A DNA stretch of 9,191 nt from an uncultured Bacteroidales bacterium (GCA_946540365.1 CAMNIH010000068.1:1-9191); one strand, 5' to 3'. Shown: positions 1 to 7,427, numbered from the stretch's first letter. Notes: a model not told the origin generated them from the letters alone. Translations and numbers: made by a program.

Positions 1-1666
1 CAATGCGCTCGTCGTCGGTGTAGCAGTAGGTGGTCTTCTGCTTGTTGCGCACGCGGAAGAGGGGGGTCTGGAGGATGTAGACGTGGCCCGAGGAGATGAG
101 CTCCGGGTAGAAGCGGAGGAAGAAGGTGAGCAGCAGCAGCCGGATGTGCATGCCGTCGACATCGGCATCGGTGGCGATGACGACGTTGTTGTAGCGCAGG
201 TTCTCGAGCGAGTCGTCGATGTCGAGGGCGTTGTGCAGGAGGTTGAGCTCTTCGTTTTTATATACGTCGACCTTGGAGATGGAGTAGGTGTTCTTGGGTT
301 TGCCGCGGAGTGAGAAGACGGCCTGGGTGTCGACGTCGCGGCTCTTGGTGATGGAGCCGGAGGCCGAGTCGCCCTCGGTGATGAAGATGGTACTCTCGAG
401 GCGGCGTGCGTGGTTGGTGTTGTAATGCACGTGGCAGTCGCGCAGCTTGCGGTTGTTGAGGCTGGCCTTCTTGCCGGCCTCGCGGGCCACCTTCTTGATG
501 CCGGCGATCTCTTTGCGCTCGCGCTCGTTGAGGTTGATCTTGGCCAGCAGGGCCTCGGCGGTGTCGGCGTGGATGTGGAGGTAGTTGTCCAGGTGGCGCT
601 TGAGGATGTCGAGGACGTAGGTCTTGAGCAGCGGTGAGTCGTTGGTGCCGTCGGCGCGGTTGGGCTCGAGGTGTGTGGAGCCGAGCTTGGTCTTGGTCTG
701 GGCCTCGAAGACGGGCTCCTGGATGCGCACGCAGAGGGCGCAGACCAGGCCGCCGCGGATCACCTCGGGCGGGTAGTCTTTCTTGATGAATTCCTTGACC
801 ACGCGGGCGTAGGCCTCGCGGAAGGCGCTCTGGTGGGTGCCGCCCTCGGTGGTGTGCTGGCCGTTGACGAAGGAGTAGTAGTAGTCGTTGTTCTGCCCGG
901 CGATGTGGGTGAAGGCGGCCTCGAAGTCGCCCTCCTTGATATGGATGATGGGGTAGAGGGGCTCGGACTGCAGGTTGTGCTCCAGCAGGTCGAGCAGGCC
1001 GTTCTTCGAGTAGTAGCGGCGGTCGTTGTAGTACATGGTGAGGCCGCGGTTGAGGTAGGCGTAGTTCCAGATGCGGCGCTCGACATATTCGCTGATGAAG
1101 TGGTAGTTGCCGAAGAGTTTGGCGTCGGGCACGAACTCGACCAGGGTGCCGCTGTCGGGGCTGTGGTCGGGGACGATGCCGCTGTCGCTGACGAGATTGC
1201 CCTCGGCAAACTCGGCCCGGCGCGTCTTGCCGTCGCGGAACGACTGCACGCTGAACGAGGAGGAGAGGGCGTTGACGGCCTTGGTACCCACGCCGTTGAG
1301 GCCTACCGACTTCTGGAAGACCTTGCTGTCGTACTTGGCGCCGGTGTTGAGCTTGCTGACGGCCTCGACCAGTTTGCCCAGAGGGATGCCTCGACCGTAG
1401 TCGCGGATGCTGACCCGGCGGTCGGCGAAGTTGATCTTCACCTCGATCTTCTTGCCGTAGCCGGAGGTGAACTCGTCGATGGAGTTGTCGATCACCTCCT
1501 TGATGAGGACGTAGATGCCGTCGTCGTGCGAGGATCCGTCGCCGAGCTTGCCGATATACATGCCCGGACGCAGCCGGATGTGCTCCATGTCTTCGAGGTG
1601 TACGATGCTGTCGTCGTTATAGTCGGTCGCGTTGGGTTGGGGTTCTATGAAAAGGTCGTCTGCCAT
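1..1666 (-). CDS. parE: DNA topoisomerase IV subunit B (partial; C-terminus beyond left edge)
   Basis: ATPase subunit of topoisomerase IV, which with ParC (not in the window) decatenates daughter chromosomes using ATP. 555 codons are visible from the ATG at 1666; the stop lies beyond the edge, so only the last part of the TOPRIM/C-terminal region is missing. The GHKL ATPase motifs are present: N-box EVIDNSIDE at residues 57-65 (catalytic Glu57, Mg-binding Asn61), DYGRGIP at 89-95 (Asp89 for adenine), and [14 protein letters not shown] at 122-135. The transducer QTKTKLGS loop is at 323-330 (Gln323, Lys325). The TOPRIM domain shows EGDSA at 431-435 and DADVDGMH at 500-507 with the metal-binding acidic residues. 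Having DYGRGIP rather than DNGRGIP, and the short form, fits Bacteroidota ParE better than GyrB, though GyrB is not formally excluded without ParC or the C-terminus. It lies 23 bp after the DUF748 gene and is probably cotranscribed with it. Confidence 0.93.
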   Translation of the reverse strand, partial: MADDLFIEPQPNATDYNDDSIVHLEDMEHIRLRPGMYIGKLGDGSSHDDGIYVLIKEVIDNSIDEFTSGYGKKIEVKINFADRRVSIRDYGRGIPLGKLVEAVSKLNTGAKYDSKVFQKSVGLNGVGTKAVNALSSSFSVQSFRDGKTRRAEFAEGNLVSDSGIVPDHSPDSGTLVEFVPDAKLFGNYHFISEYVERRIWNYAYLNRGLTMYYNDRRYYSKNGLLDLLEHNLQSEPLYPIIHIKEGDFEAAFTHIAGQNNDYYYSFVNGQHTTEGGTHQSAFREAYARVVKEFIKKDYPPEVIRGGLVCALCVRIQEPVFEAQTKTKLGSTHLEPNRADGTNDSPLLKTYVLDILKRHLDNYLHIHADTAEALLAKINLNERERKEIAGIKKVAREAGKKASLNNRKLRDCHVHYNTNHARRLESTIFITEGDSASGSITKSRDVDTQAVFSLRGKPKNTYSISKVDVYKNEELNLLHNALDIDDSLENLRYNNVVIATDADVDGMHIRLLLLTFFLRFYPELISSGHVYILQTPLFRVRNKQKTTYCYTDDERI

Positions 1667-1689
1667 AGTATGATGTGTGTGCTTGTGTG

Positions 1690-3696
1690 TTATTCGTCCA
1701 GTATCATCTCCGAGCTGACGGCGTAGCCGGTACGCTCTTTGCCGGCCACGGGGTCGCCGGTGGTGACTTCGAGGTGTGCTTCGTCGAGGCCCTGCTCCAT
1801 GAGGTAGTGGCGCACCAGCTCGTTGCGCCGCTCATAGCTGCGGGCCATGGTGTCGTTGGCGGCCTCGGGCATCCGCAGTTCCAGGCGGAGCCGCAGCAGG
1901 CTGTCGGTCGCGGCGATGGCGGCCAGCTGGCCGAGGGTGTGGTACTGCTCCGAGGTGAGGCCGTGCTGGGCGGGGTCGATGGCGATGAAGTCCAGGTCGG
2001 TGCCCTTCATGCCAAGAGCGTTGCCCAAGGCGCGTGCCGGCGAGGTGGCCACCTTGACGATCAGGTTGCCCAGCGTCTTCCAGAGGAGTTTCATGTAGTT
2101 GAACTCCGGACTGTCGATGTTGCCCTTGACGGGCACGTCGAGCTGTAACTTGTTGTCCTTGTCCTTGAGGACATAGAGGGCTGTCTTGAGGGGGAGGTGC
2201 TTGGCGTCGGCTACGTCCTTGCGTCGGCTGCCCACCACGGGGTTGTAGATGTCGATGGTGTTCTGCCCGTCGAGGAGGCTGCTCTGGATGGTGTTGTGCG
2301 AGGTGAGGCCGAAGACGCCGTCCTCGACCGGTTGGCCCGTGTAGGCCACCGTCAGGGGGCTCAGCTGCTTGAGATCGAGGCCTTTGATGGTGAGAAAGAG
2401 GTCCTGATGCTGCTTCCAGTTGTCGAGGTTGCCCTGCCAGCGCATGGCCAGGTGGCCGCCGCCGGGCAGCGAGGCCCGCAGCATGGCCTGGTTGTCGCCC
2501 CCGAGGGTGAGGTCGTTGGCCGACACCTTGATGTGGGTCACCGGGAAGCGGAAGGGGTCGGGGAGGGTGTGGTCGGCGTAGGTAACAGCGCAGTTCTCTA
2601 TCAGCACCTGGCCCACATGTAGCTGCATGGGGCGTTGGTGTGATGGCTGGTCGGACGGGGCAGGCTGGTCAGCCTCGTCCGACGGCTCCGGTTGCGCAGT
2701 GGTGTCCTTCTCCCGCATCAGGCGGCTGATGTTGCTGTAGCCGTCCCACTGCTCGTAGGTGGCGTCGAGTCCGTCGAGGTGTATCTTGCTGATGTCGAAG
2801 CTGTTGGCGTCGAGGTTGATGTTGTTCACCACGACCTGCAGCTGATGCAGCGAGGCTATCGGGGCCTCGGCGTCGTGCAGGGCGACGTCGGACAGGTGTG
2901 CGTCGGCGGCTATGTGGCTCTTCAGCAGCTCGGTGTGGCTGCCGCTGGCACTGAGGTGCAGGTCCAGCCGGCCCTCCACCCGCTCTAAGGCGATGATGTC
3001 CTGGATATAGCCCTCCACGTTGCGGAGCGAGAAGCCACTGAGGTCGACGGCGGCGCGGTACTGTTTGGTGGCGGCATCGTAGGTGGCGTCGGCGCTGAGG
3101 TGACCGCCCTTGTCGAAGTTGATGTTGAGGCCGCCCTCGGTGGCTTCGTCGCCGCCGAGCACGAAGCCAGGCACCCGCAGGTTGACGTCGGGCAGGCCGA
3201 GTTCCTTGTGGCTGCGCAGGTCGTTGTAGCGCAGGTTGGCATGGGCGAGATGCACGTTGTAGAACTTCAGTGTCCAGCGGCTGGGCGTGGTGTCTTTATC
3301 CTCCTCTTTGTCGGAGGCGAAATGGTCGATGATCGACTGGAAATTGAAGCGGTCGCCGTCCTGGAGCACGGTGGCGTTGAGGCCGCTGAGGGTGAGGTGG
3401 CGCAGGTTGACGGTGCGGAAGGGCAGCTGCAGCAGGTGCAGGCGCAGGTCGAGGGTGTCGAATCCGGCGAAGGAGGTGGCGGCATCGTCCTCGTAGACGG
3501 TCAGGTCGCGCACCGAAAGGTGTCCGCTGAAAAGGTTGACCCCCACATGGCCTACCTCGATGTGGCGGCCGATGAGCTGCTCGCCGTGACGGTTCAGATA
3601 GCCCTTGGCCACCGGCCCGGCCACGAGCGACACTGCCAGCAGCAACGCCGCAACGATGCCCACAATCCACAGCAATATCTTGTACGCCTTCTTCAT
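1690..3696 (-). CDS. DUF748/AsmA-like membrane-anchored protein
   Basis: 668 residues. An N-terminal membrane segment (about residues 6-28, after MKKAYK) is followed by a long periplasmic part. Residues about 35-125 (the [22 protein letters not shown] block and the [13 protein letters not shown] block) are typical of the AsmA/DUF748 superfamily, whose members are thought to bridge inner and outer membrane in lipid handling. A hydrophilic Pro/Ser/Asp/Gln linker at about 333-354 splits the protein. The second half carries the DUF748 signature: [19 protein letters not shown] (about 436-454) and [20 protein letters not shown] followed by a [10 protein letters not shown] block (about 500-533). Residues about 560-668 resemble the OmpA-like tail found in this family, with a long-helix stretch and a [16 protein letters not shown] segment. 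No Shine-Dalgarno is evident before the ATG at 3696, which is common in this phylum. It lies between nadD (69 bp gap) and parE (23 bp gap). Substrate and exact role are unknown. Confidence 0.82.
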   Translation of the reverse strand: MKKAYKILLWIVGIVAALLLAVSLVAGPVAKGYLNRHGEQLIGRHIEVGHVGVNLFSGHLSVRDLTVYEDDAATSFAGFDTLDLRLHLLQLPFRTVNLRHLTLSGLNATVLQDGDRFNFQSIIDHFASDKEEDKDTTPSRWTLKFYNVHLAHANLRYNDLRSHKELGLPDVNLRVPGFVLGGDEATEGGLNINFDKGGHLSADATYDAATKQYRAAVDLSGFSLRNVEGYIQDIIALERVEGRLDLHLSASGSHTELLKSHIAADAHLSDVALHDAEAPIASLHQLQVVVNNINLDANSFDISKIHLDGLDATYEQWDGYSNISRLMREKDTTAQPEPSDEADQPAPSDQPSHQRPMQLHVGQVLIENCAVTYADHTLPDPFRFPVTHIKVSANDLTLGGDNQAMLRASLPGGGHLAMRWQGNLDNWKQHQDLFLTIKGLDLKQLSPLTVAYTGQPVEDGVFGLTSHNTIQSSLLDGQNTIDIYNPVVGSRRKDVADAKHLPLKTALYVLKDKDNKLQLDVPVKGNIDSPEFNYMKLLWKTLGNLIVKVATSPARALGNALGMKGTDLDFIAIDPAQHGLTSEQYHTLGQLAAIAATDSLLRLRLELRMPEAANDTMARSYERRNELVRHYLMEQGLDEAHLEVTTGDPVAGKERTGYAVSSEMILDE

Positions 3697-3733
3697 CTTG
3701 TTTGTCTTGTTGTATAAGGTACTTTCAGTCGTT

Positions 3734-3774
3734 TTCTTTCACTTCTTTCACTTCTCTCACTTCTCTCACTTCTC
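3734..3774. repeat. 9-bp tandem repeat (TTCTYTCAC, about 4.5 copies)
   Basis: Two units TTCTTTCAC (3734-3751), then two TTCTCTCAC (3752-3769), then a partial TTCTC. On the minus strand this reads GAAGTGARA repeated. Because 9 is a multiple of 3, every unit shows TGA in the same frame, and that frame is the one nadD ends in, so the nadD stop and its backups come from the repeat. Another minus frame is open and would encode REV/KEV triplets; I regard that as a by-product. Confidence 0.9.
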
Positions 3775-4377
3775 GTAGAAATGCATCTCGGTGAGGTACT
3801 GATAGACCGGATCGGTCAGCAGGTAGCGCACGTCGCGTCCGGCGCCGATCTGCTGCCGGATGTAGCTCGACGAGATGTCCATCATCGGCACGTCGACCAT
3901 CGTCACGTTGGGATGGTCGGCCAGCGGGCAGTGTTCCGACCCCGGTCGGGGATATACGTAGATGTGGTAGTTGTTCAGTATGTATTCGTAGTTGCGCCAA
4001 CGGGGGAAGGTCACCAGGTTGTCGCTGCCCATGACGAGGCAGAACTCGCGCTCGGGATATTTCTCTGCCAGGGCGGCCAGGGTGACGACGGTGTAGCTGG
4101 GCACGGGCAGGTGCATCTCGATGTCGCAGACCCTCAGCCGGTAGTTGTCGTCCACCGCGCGCCGCACCATGGCCATCCGGTGGTGGTCGGCCAGCAGCGA
4201 GGCGCGTTCCTTCAGGGGGTTCTGCGGACTCACCACAAACCACAACTCGTCCATCCCCTGCTGTTGCACCATCGTGTTAGCAATCACCAGATGCCCCACG
4301 TGGATCGGGTTGAACGAGCCGAAAAAAAGCGCTGTGCGCTTTTTAGTGGGTAGTGGGTAGTGGGTAGTGGGTAGCAT
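3766..4377 (-). CDS. nadD: nicotinate-nucleotide adenylyltransferase
   Basis: Transfers AMP from ATP to nicotinate mononucleotide, giving deamido-NAD, the penultimate step of NAD synthesis; cytosolic. 203 residues, normal for the family. The nucleotidyltransferase motif GSFNPIHVGH is at 20-29, with the catalytic HxGH histidines. The C-terminal ISSSYIR at 168-174 is the conserved SSxxIR nucleotide-binding motif. Family members usually begin one or two residues before the xxGLFFGSFNP strand. Here no ATG, GTG or TTG exists at that position, and the first usable start is the ATG at 4377, followed by LPTTHYPLPT, which is translated heptamer repeat. An open frame continues upstream to 4722, but that stretch is antisense-like noise overlapping the four-helix-bundle gene in another frame. 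The stop TGA at 3766-3768 lies in the 9-bp tandem repeat. The upstream gene ends 17 bp before the start. Function is well supported; the exact start is inferred. Confidence 0.93.
   Translation of the reverse strand: MLPTTHYPLPTKKRTALFFGSFNPIHVGHLVIANTMVQQQGMDELWFVVSPQNPLKERASLLADHHRMAMVRRAVDDNYRLRVCDIEMHLPVPSYTVVTLAALAEKYPEREFCLVMGSDNLVTFPRWRNYEYILNNYHIYVYPRPGSEHCPLADHPNVTMVDVPMMDISSSYIRQQIGAGRDVRYLLTDPVYQYLTEMHFYEK
4324..4344. other. perfect 9-bp hairpin at the start of nadD
   Basis: Arms AAAAAGCGC (4324-4332) and GCGCTTTTT (4336-4344) around the loop TGT. It falls on nadD codons 12-18 (KKRTALF), directly after the repeat-encoded leader. On either strand it resembles a very short terminator (four G/C pairs plus a T run). 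It may affect early elongation or translation of nadD, or may simply reflect the codons used for KKRTALFF. Confidence 0.4.
4344..4376 (+). repeat. left heptamer array (TAGTGGG x4 + TAGCA), G-quadruplex motif
   Basis: Four perfect TAGTGGG units (4344-4371) followed by TAGCA. The GGG runs at 4348-4350, 4355-4357, 4362-4364 and 4369-4371 are separated by four-base TAGT loops, which fits the canonical G3N1-7 quadruplex pattern on the plus strand, the template strand of nadD. Read on the minus strand, the array encodes LPTTHYPLPT at the start of NadD. Confidence 0.93.
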
Positions 4378-4394
4378 TTGGGGAACAGGGAGAA

Positions 4395-4754
4395 TTATTG
4401 GGGTAGGTTTTTTTGCAAGGTGGTGAGCATCTTGTTGATCTCTTCTAAAAGCGCCATGGTGGGGGCGATGGAAGGTTCGTCCAGATAGCCGATGGCGACA
4501 CACGCCAATAGCTGGGTTTCCAGTTCGGCACGGGAGCCTTGTGCGTATGAGATGAAACGGGCAAATTCGGACCCGCTTGCCCGTTGTTGACCTTCGGCAA
4601 TGTTCGAGGCAATGGATATGGCACACCGACGCATTTGGTCGGACAAGGCAAAGAGCTCTTCTTTCGGTAGCCGCTTGACTAAGGTGTACACTTGTTGGAT
4701 GGCAGTCATAGACTTCTGCCACACAATCAGTTCTCTGTAATTTCTAACGGTCAT
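4395..4754 (-). CDS. four helix bundle protein (23S rRNA intervening-sequence protein family)
   Basis: 119 residues, the usual length of this family (TIGR02436 / 23S_rRNA_IVP). The typical pattern is visible: an N-terminal RELIVWQKSM segment, a helix ending KRLPKEELFALSDQMRRC, the hallmark AISIASNIAEGQQR at about residues 46-59, the FARFISYAQGSRAELETQLL helix at about 64-83, a GYLDEP turn, and a final amphipathic helix. No catalytic residues are known for the family. Members are encoded in intervening sequences of 23S rRNA genes and as stand-alone genes, and relatives serve as accessory proteins of diversity-generating retroelements; the cellular role of stand-alone members is unsettled. The gene fills the cassette bounded by inverted heptamer arrays. 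No Bacteroidota promoter motif is seen inside the cassette, so it is probably read from the upstream secreted-protein gene (50 bp gap). It ends 17 bp before nadD. Confidence 0.9.
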   Translation of the reverse strand: MTVRNYRELIVWQKSMTAIQQVYTLVKRLPKEELFALSDQMRRCAISIASNIAEGQQRASGSEFARFISYAQGSRAELETQLLACVAIGYLDEPSIAPTMALLEEINKMLTTLQKNLPQ

Positions 4755-4774
4755 TTAGCCTTGCTCTTGTCGTG

Positions 4775-4807
4775 TGCTACCCACTATCCACTACCCACTA
4801 TCCACTA
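4775..4807 (-). repeat. right heptamer array (inverted; TAGTGGR x4 + TAGCA)
   Basis: On the minus strand it reads TAGTGGA, TAGTGGG, TAGTGGA, TAGTGGG, then TAGCACACGA leading into the four-helix-bundle gene. It is the inverted partner of 4344-4376. Because GGA and GGG alternate, it has only two GGG runs, so unlike its partner it lacks a standard G3 quadruplex motif. Its outermost TAG is the stop codon of the preceding gene. Confidence 0.92.
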
Positions 4808-5401
4808 ATAATACTTATACGACGTCTCGATCTTGATGTGGCGGAGTTTCTGGCCTTTGAAGGTGTAGATCTCGGCCACCTCGCCGGCACCGCTGACCAC
4901 TTTCAGCACCGCGATGTCGGAGGTGTAGGAGCGGGGATAGCGTTTGAAGAAGATGTTGAACACCTCGTCCTTCGACATGCCCACGTGCAGCCCGTTGTTC
5001 AGCGTGATCTCAGGATCGGCGATATAGCCGCTGAGGATCTCCACTTTCTTGGTCCAGATGCTGTAGTAGAGGTCGATGTAGCTGTCGTCGACGCGGCGCA
5101 TCCGGTTGACGCTCACCTCCATCGAGTCGTAGTAGTGGCGGTAGCTCTGGTCGCGGTACCAGTGCAGCTGGTTGTCGGTGATGTACTGCTCCACCGAGGT
5201 CCACTCGCCGAAGGGATAGATCACCGCACGCGACAGCGAGTAGACCGTCATCGTGTCGGTGTAGACCTTCAGGTCTTTGATCTGGTACTCGGGGCGGCTG
5301 AAGGCCATCATGCGCATGGCTTTGGCGCGCGAGGCCACCTGCTGCGAGAAGGCCATGCTGCTGCTGAGCAACAGGGCGGCCACTATCAGTATTCTCTTCA
5401 T
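4805..5401 (-). CDS. secreted/periplasmic protein of unknown function
   Basis: 198 residues from the ATG at 5401; the frame is open upstream to 5488, but that extension runs through the terminator hairpin, and MKRILIVAALLLSSSMAFSQ is a clear signal peptide start. Predicted cleavage is after about residue 20, and there is no lipobox cysteine. The mature part is rich in Tyr, Asp and Arg. Near the C-terminus, NNGLHVGMSKDEVFNIFFKR resembles the start of a SmpA/BamE-like small fold, followed by strands VLKVVSGAGEVAEIYTFKGQ, but the resemblance is weak and I do not name a function. The stop TAG (4807-4805) is the first triplet of the inverted heptamer array, so the original 3' end may have been altered by the insertion. 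It is the probable first gene of the run leading to parE. Confidence 0.85.
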   Translation of the reverse strand: MKRILIVAALLLSSSMAFSQQVASRAKAMRMMAFSRPEYQIKDLKVYTDTMTVYSLSRAVIYPFGEWTSVEQYITDNQLHWYRDQSYRHYYDSMEVSVNRMRRVDDSYIDLYYSIWTKKVEILSGYIADPEITLNNGLHVGMSKDEVFNIFFKRYPRSYTSDIAVLKVVSGAGEVAEIYTFKGQKLRHIKIETSYKYY

Positions 5402-5436
5402 TGTGTATATTGTATATATAATATTTTCACAAAGTA

Positions 5437-5469
5437 ACGCGGGATGCAATGTTTTATTGCATCCCGCGT
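5437..5469 (-). terminator. 14-bp perfect stem-loop downstream of the T9SS protein gene
   Basis: Arms ACGCGGGATGCAAT (5437-5450) and ATTGCATCCCGCGT (5456-5469) enclose a 5-base loop. It begins 38 bp past the stop of the 639-residue gene, on whose transcript it would end with a weak U-rich tail (TTACTTTGTG). It separates that gene from the next one (start 5401). The strong G/C stem supports transcription termination or 3'-end protection; the tail is poor for a classical intrinsic terminator. Confidence 0.65.
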
Positions 5470-5507
5470 CAAATTTATTTTTGCCCAAAGGGGGGCTTGT
5501 CAGTCGT

Positions 5508-7427
5508 TTACTTGACGATGGTCAGGCGGTCGGTGGCAATGCCCTTGTCGGTGACCACGCTGAGAAAGTAGACACCCTGAGCCAGACCGCTGACGTTGAG
5601 CTCCAGGGCATCGGCCTCGATGTTCTCGGCACCCATGACGCGGCGACCCATGGCGTCGACCATCTCGTAGCTGTGGATGGTGCTCTCGGCGCGCACGAAA
5701 GCCATCTCGCTGGCGGGGTTGGGATAGGTGGTCAGGCTGAGGCTGGCCTCCATCTCGACGTCCTCGATGCCCACGTTGGTCAGGTAGCCGCTCTTGGTAC
5801 CGTTCAGGATCTCGCGGTTCATGACGTCGCTGCTGTAGTTGTTCACGAAGGCAGCCAGCCAGCACTTGTTGGCACGCCAGGTGGCGGGCAGGGTGTAGGT
5901 GAAGGTCTTGCTGAAGGTGCTGCCGCTGGTGGTGGAGGTGATGGCGTCGCTGTCGCCCCAGACGTCGGAGATGCAGCCACGGATCACGTGGTTGTGCTCA
6001 TACTGTCCGTTGGCACCCGACTGCGTGCCCATGATGCCGTCTTCCATGATGTAGAGAGACAGGCGGGGGCTTACGAGGTGCACGTCGCTGACGAACTGGC
6101 CGCTGACGGTCACGCTGAGCTGGCGGGTCGAGGCGTTGTAGTTGACGTCACTGATGTTGACGGTGGCAAAGGCAGGTCTCGACAGGGCGTTGTTCAGTAC
6201 GGCGCTCTCGGTGCCATCGGGGAAGAAGGCAGGGCCAGGGTTCTCGGATTTGTTGTTCACGTTGTCGTAGCTGCGGTCGAGCATCCAAGCCGGGGCAAAC
6301 GTGCTGCCTCCGTCGTTGAAGAAGTCAAGCATCTGGTTCGACTCGGGGATGGTCATGTTGTCGGTGTAGTAACCCACGTGGTGGGCAATCCATACCACAC
6401 GGTCCTGCACGCTCTGGTAGGCGGCGCCGATGCGCTCGTGGCCGGAGGGGCAGTTGGGGCAGCGGGCGGTGGTGAAGTGCTCCATGACAACGGTGCGCTG
6501 GGTGGTCGTCGAGGGATCGTAGACGCTGAGGCTCGTGCTGGCGCTGTTGTCGCTGGCGTCCACATCGGCCTCGCCGTTGGGCAGGCTCACCGTGACGTTG
6601 ATGTCGGTGTTGCTGGCAGTGGCCACGCTGGCGCTGAGGGTGTGGGTGTAGTAGGTGAAGGGGGCTACGTTGACGCCGGTGACGTTGGCGGTCTGCTGGC
6701 TGCCGTTGCCGACGGTGTAGTCAATCTGGAACGAGGTCAGGGGGGCCGAGCCTTCGTTGTAGACGGTCACGTCGAAGTTGAAGTTTTCGCCCATCGGAGC
6801 ATAGCCGGGTGCGCTGACGCCGACGCAGGCAATGGCGTTGGCGGGCACCACCTTGACGGCGATGTTGTCGATGACGGTGTAGAGGCCATCAGTGGTGGTA
6901 CACTTGAAGGCAATGTACACGTTCTGGCCGGCAAAGCTGCTCATGTCGAACAGTTTGGCCTGCTCGCCGGCGGGCAGGGTGGTGGCGGGCATCAGAACCT
7001 CGGTGAAGTCGGCCTTCTCGGTGCCGGTAGTGCTCAGCAGCACGCTCATCACTTCGTTGTACTGCGATGCATAGAGGTCGAAGTAGAGGCTGTAGTTGCC
7101 CTCGGCCGGGATGCTGATCTGCGGGGTCACCATCCAACGTTCGCAGGGGGTGGTCACGTTGGTGTAGGTCATGCAGAATGCACTTTGACCATACCATCCG
7201 AAGTTGTAAACACTCCAGCTGTTGCCAAACGGACGGTAGTCAATCCCTTGGCTTTCACTGTAAAAGTTGGTTATGTTGTCTTCGTAGTAGCCCCAGCCCT
7301 CTGGCAACGAGCCGATGCCATTGGAGCCGATTGTGACATTCTCAAAATCTTCCGACCATGCGGTCTGGGCGTTCGCAGCCATGCCGAGGGTCAGCAGTGC
7401 TGCCAAAAAGAATAAACTTTTCTTCAT
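5508..7427 (-). CDS. Omp28-like cell-surface protein with T9SS sorting domain
   Basis: 639 residues. A signal peptide (MKKSLFFLAALLTLG, cleavage after ANA at about residue 20) precedes a choice-of-anchor/cleaved-adhesin-like jelly-roll domain at about 22-190 (WSEDFENVTIG, LPEGWGYYEDN, TVIDNIAVKVV). A CARDB-like Ig domain follows at about 195-300. An Omp28-related region at about 310-530 contains a thioredoxin-like CPNC at 323-326 inside VVMEHFTTARCPNCPSGH. The C-terminal 75 residues form a type A T9SS sorting domain: YPNPAS from 568, DAMGRRV, GLAQGVYFLSV, ending in TDRLTIVK. The product should cross the inner membrane by Sec and the outer membrane by T9SS and end on the surface or be released. 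Its role is unknown; the CPNC pair could be redox-active or a disulfide. It has its own consensus promoter and a hairpin after it, so it is likely monocistronic. Confidence 0.9.
   Translation of the reverse strand: MKKSLFFLAALLTLGMAANAQTAWSEDFENVTIGSNGIGSLPEGWGYYEDNITNFYSESQGIDYRPFGNSWSVYNFGWYGQSAFCMTYTNVTTPCERWMVTPQISIPAEGNYSLYFDLYASQYNEVMSVLLSTTGTEKADFTEVLMPATTLPAGEQAKLFDMSSFAGQNVYIAFKCTTTDGLYTVIDNIAVKVVPANAIACVGVSAPGYAPMGENFNFDVTVYNEGSAPLTSFQIDYTVGNGSQQTANVTGVNVAPFTYYTHTLSASVATASNTDINVTVSLPNGEADVDASDNSASTSLSVYDPSTTTQRTVVMEHFTTARCPNCPSGHERIGAAYQSVQDRVVWIAHHVGYYTDNMTIPESNQMLDFFNDGGSTFAPAWMLDRSYDNVNNKSENPGPAFFPDGTESAVLNNALSRPAFATVNISDVNYNASTRQLSVTVSGQFVSDVHLVSPRLSLYIMEDGIMGTQSGANGQYEHNHVIRGCISDVWGDSDAITSTTSGSTFSKTFTYTLPATWRANKCWLAAFVNNYSSDVMNREILNGTKSGYLTNVGIEDVEMEASLSLTTYPNPASEMAFVRAESTIHSYEMVDAMGRRVMGAENIEADALELNVSGLAQGVYFLSVVTDKGIATDRLTIVK

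Larger units (their letters stand above)
4344..4807 (-). mobile_element. putative cassette: four-helix-bundle gene between inverted heptamer arrays
   Basis: A 464-bp unit bounded on the left by four TAGTGGG units plus TAGCA (4344-4376) and on the right by the inverted counterpart (4775-4807). The two 33-nt ends match at 31 positions; both differences are GGG against GGA. The only gene inside is the 119-residue four-helix-bundle protein. The outer edges abut the neighbouring genes exactly: the right edge supplies the TAG stop of the secreted-protein gene and the left edge supplies the nadD start region. No target-site duplication and no transposase are visible. Proteins of this family are known as passengers of intervening sequences inserted in 23S rRNA genes, which also have complementary ends. 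Mobility is inferred from the structure and from the related gene-less copy at 8473-8550. Confidence 0.6.

Noticed and set aside
671..1726. Long plus-strand open frame (351 codons) opposite parE
   Set aside because: Antisense shadow: rich in Val, Gly, Ala and Asp from GC-biased third positions, with no recognisable domain, while the minus strand carries all ParE motifs.
3725..4243. 172-codon minus-strand frame ending in REV/KEV repeats
   Set aside because: Shadow of nadD plus the 9-bp tandem; no start context and no known domain.
3766..4377. coaD (phosphopantetheine adenylyltransferase) as an alternative to nadD
   Set aside because: The GSFNPIHVGH and ISSSYIR motifs fit NadD; the CoaD-type motif (GTFDPxTxGH) is absent.
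4378..4722. Upstream extension of the nadD frame to 318 residues
   Set aside because: It overlaps the four-helix-bundle gene in another frame and adds sequence unlike any NadD N-terminus.
4344..4807. CRISPR array
   Set aside because: The repeats are contiguous 7-mers without spacers and are arranged as inverted pairs; no cas genes are present.
4334..4815. Target-site duplication around the cassette
   Set aside because: Flanks (GCGCTTTT on the left, ATAATACT on the right) show no convincing direct repeat; the same holds for the tex insert.
5402..5488. Longer start for the secreted protein at 5488
   Set aside because: It would translate the terminator stem-loop and bury the clear signal peptide starting at 5401.
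5277..7415. 712-codon plus-strand open frame opposite the T9SS protein gene
   Set aside because: Composition (Val/Gly/Ala/His rich) is that of a shadow frame; it runs through the terminator hairpin, and the minus strand has a signal peptide, domains, a sorting tail and a promoter.
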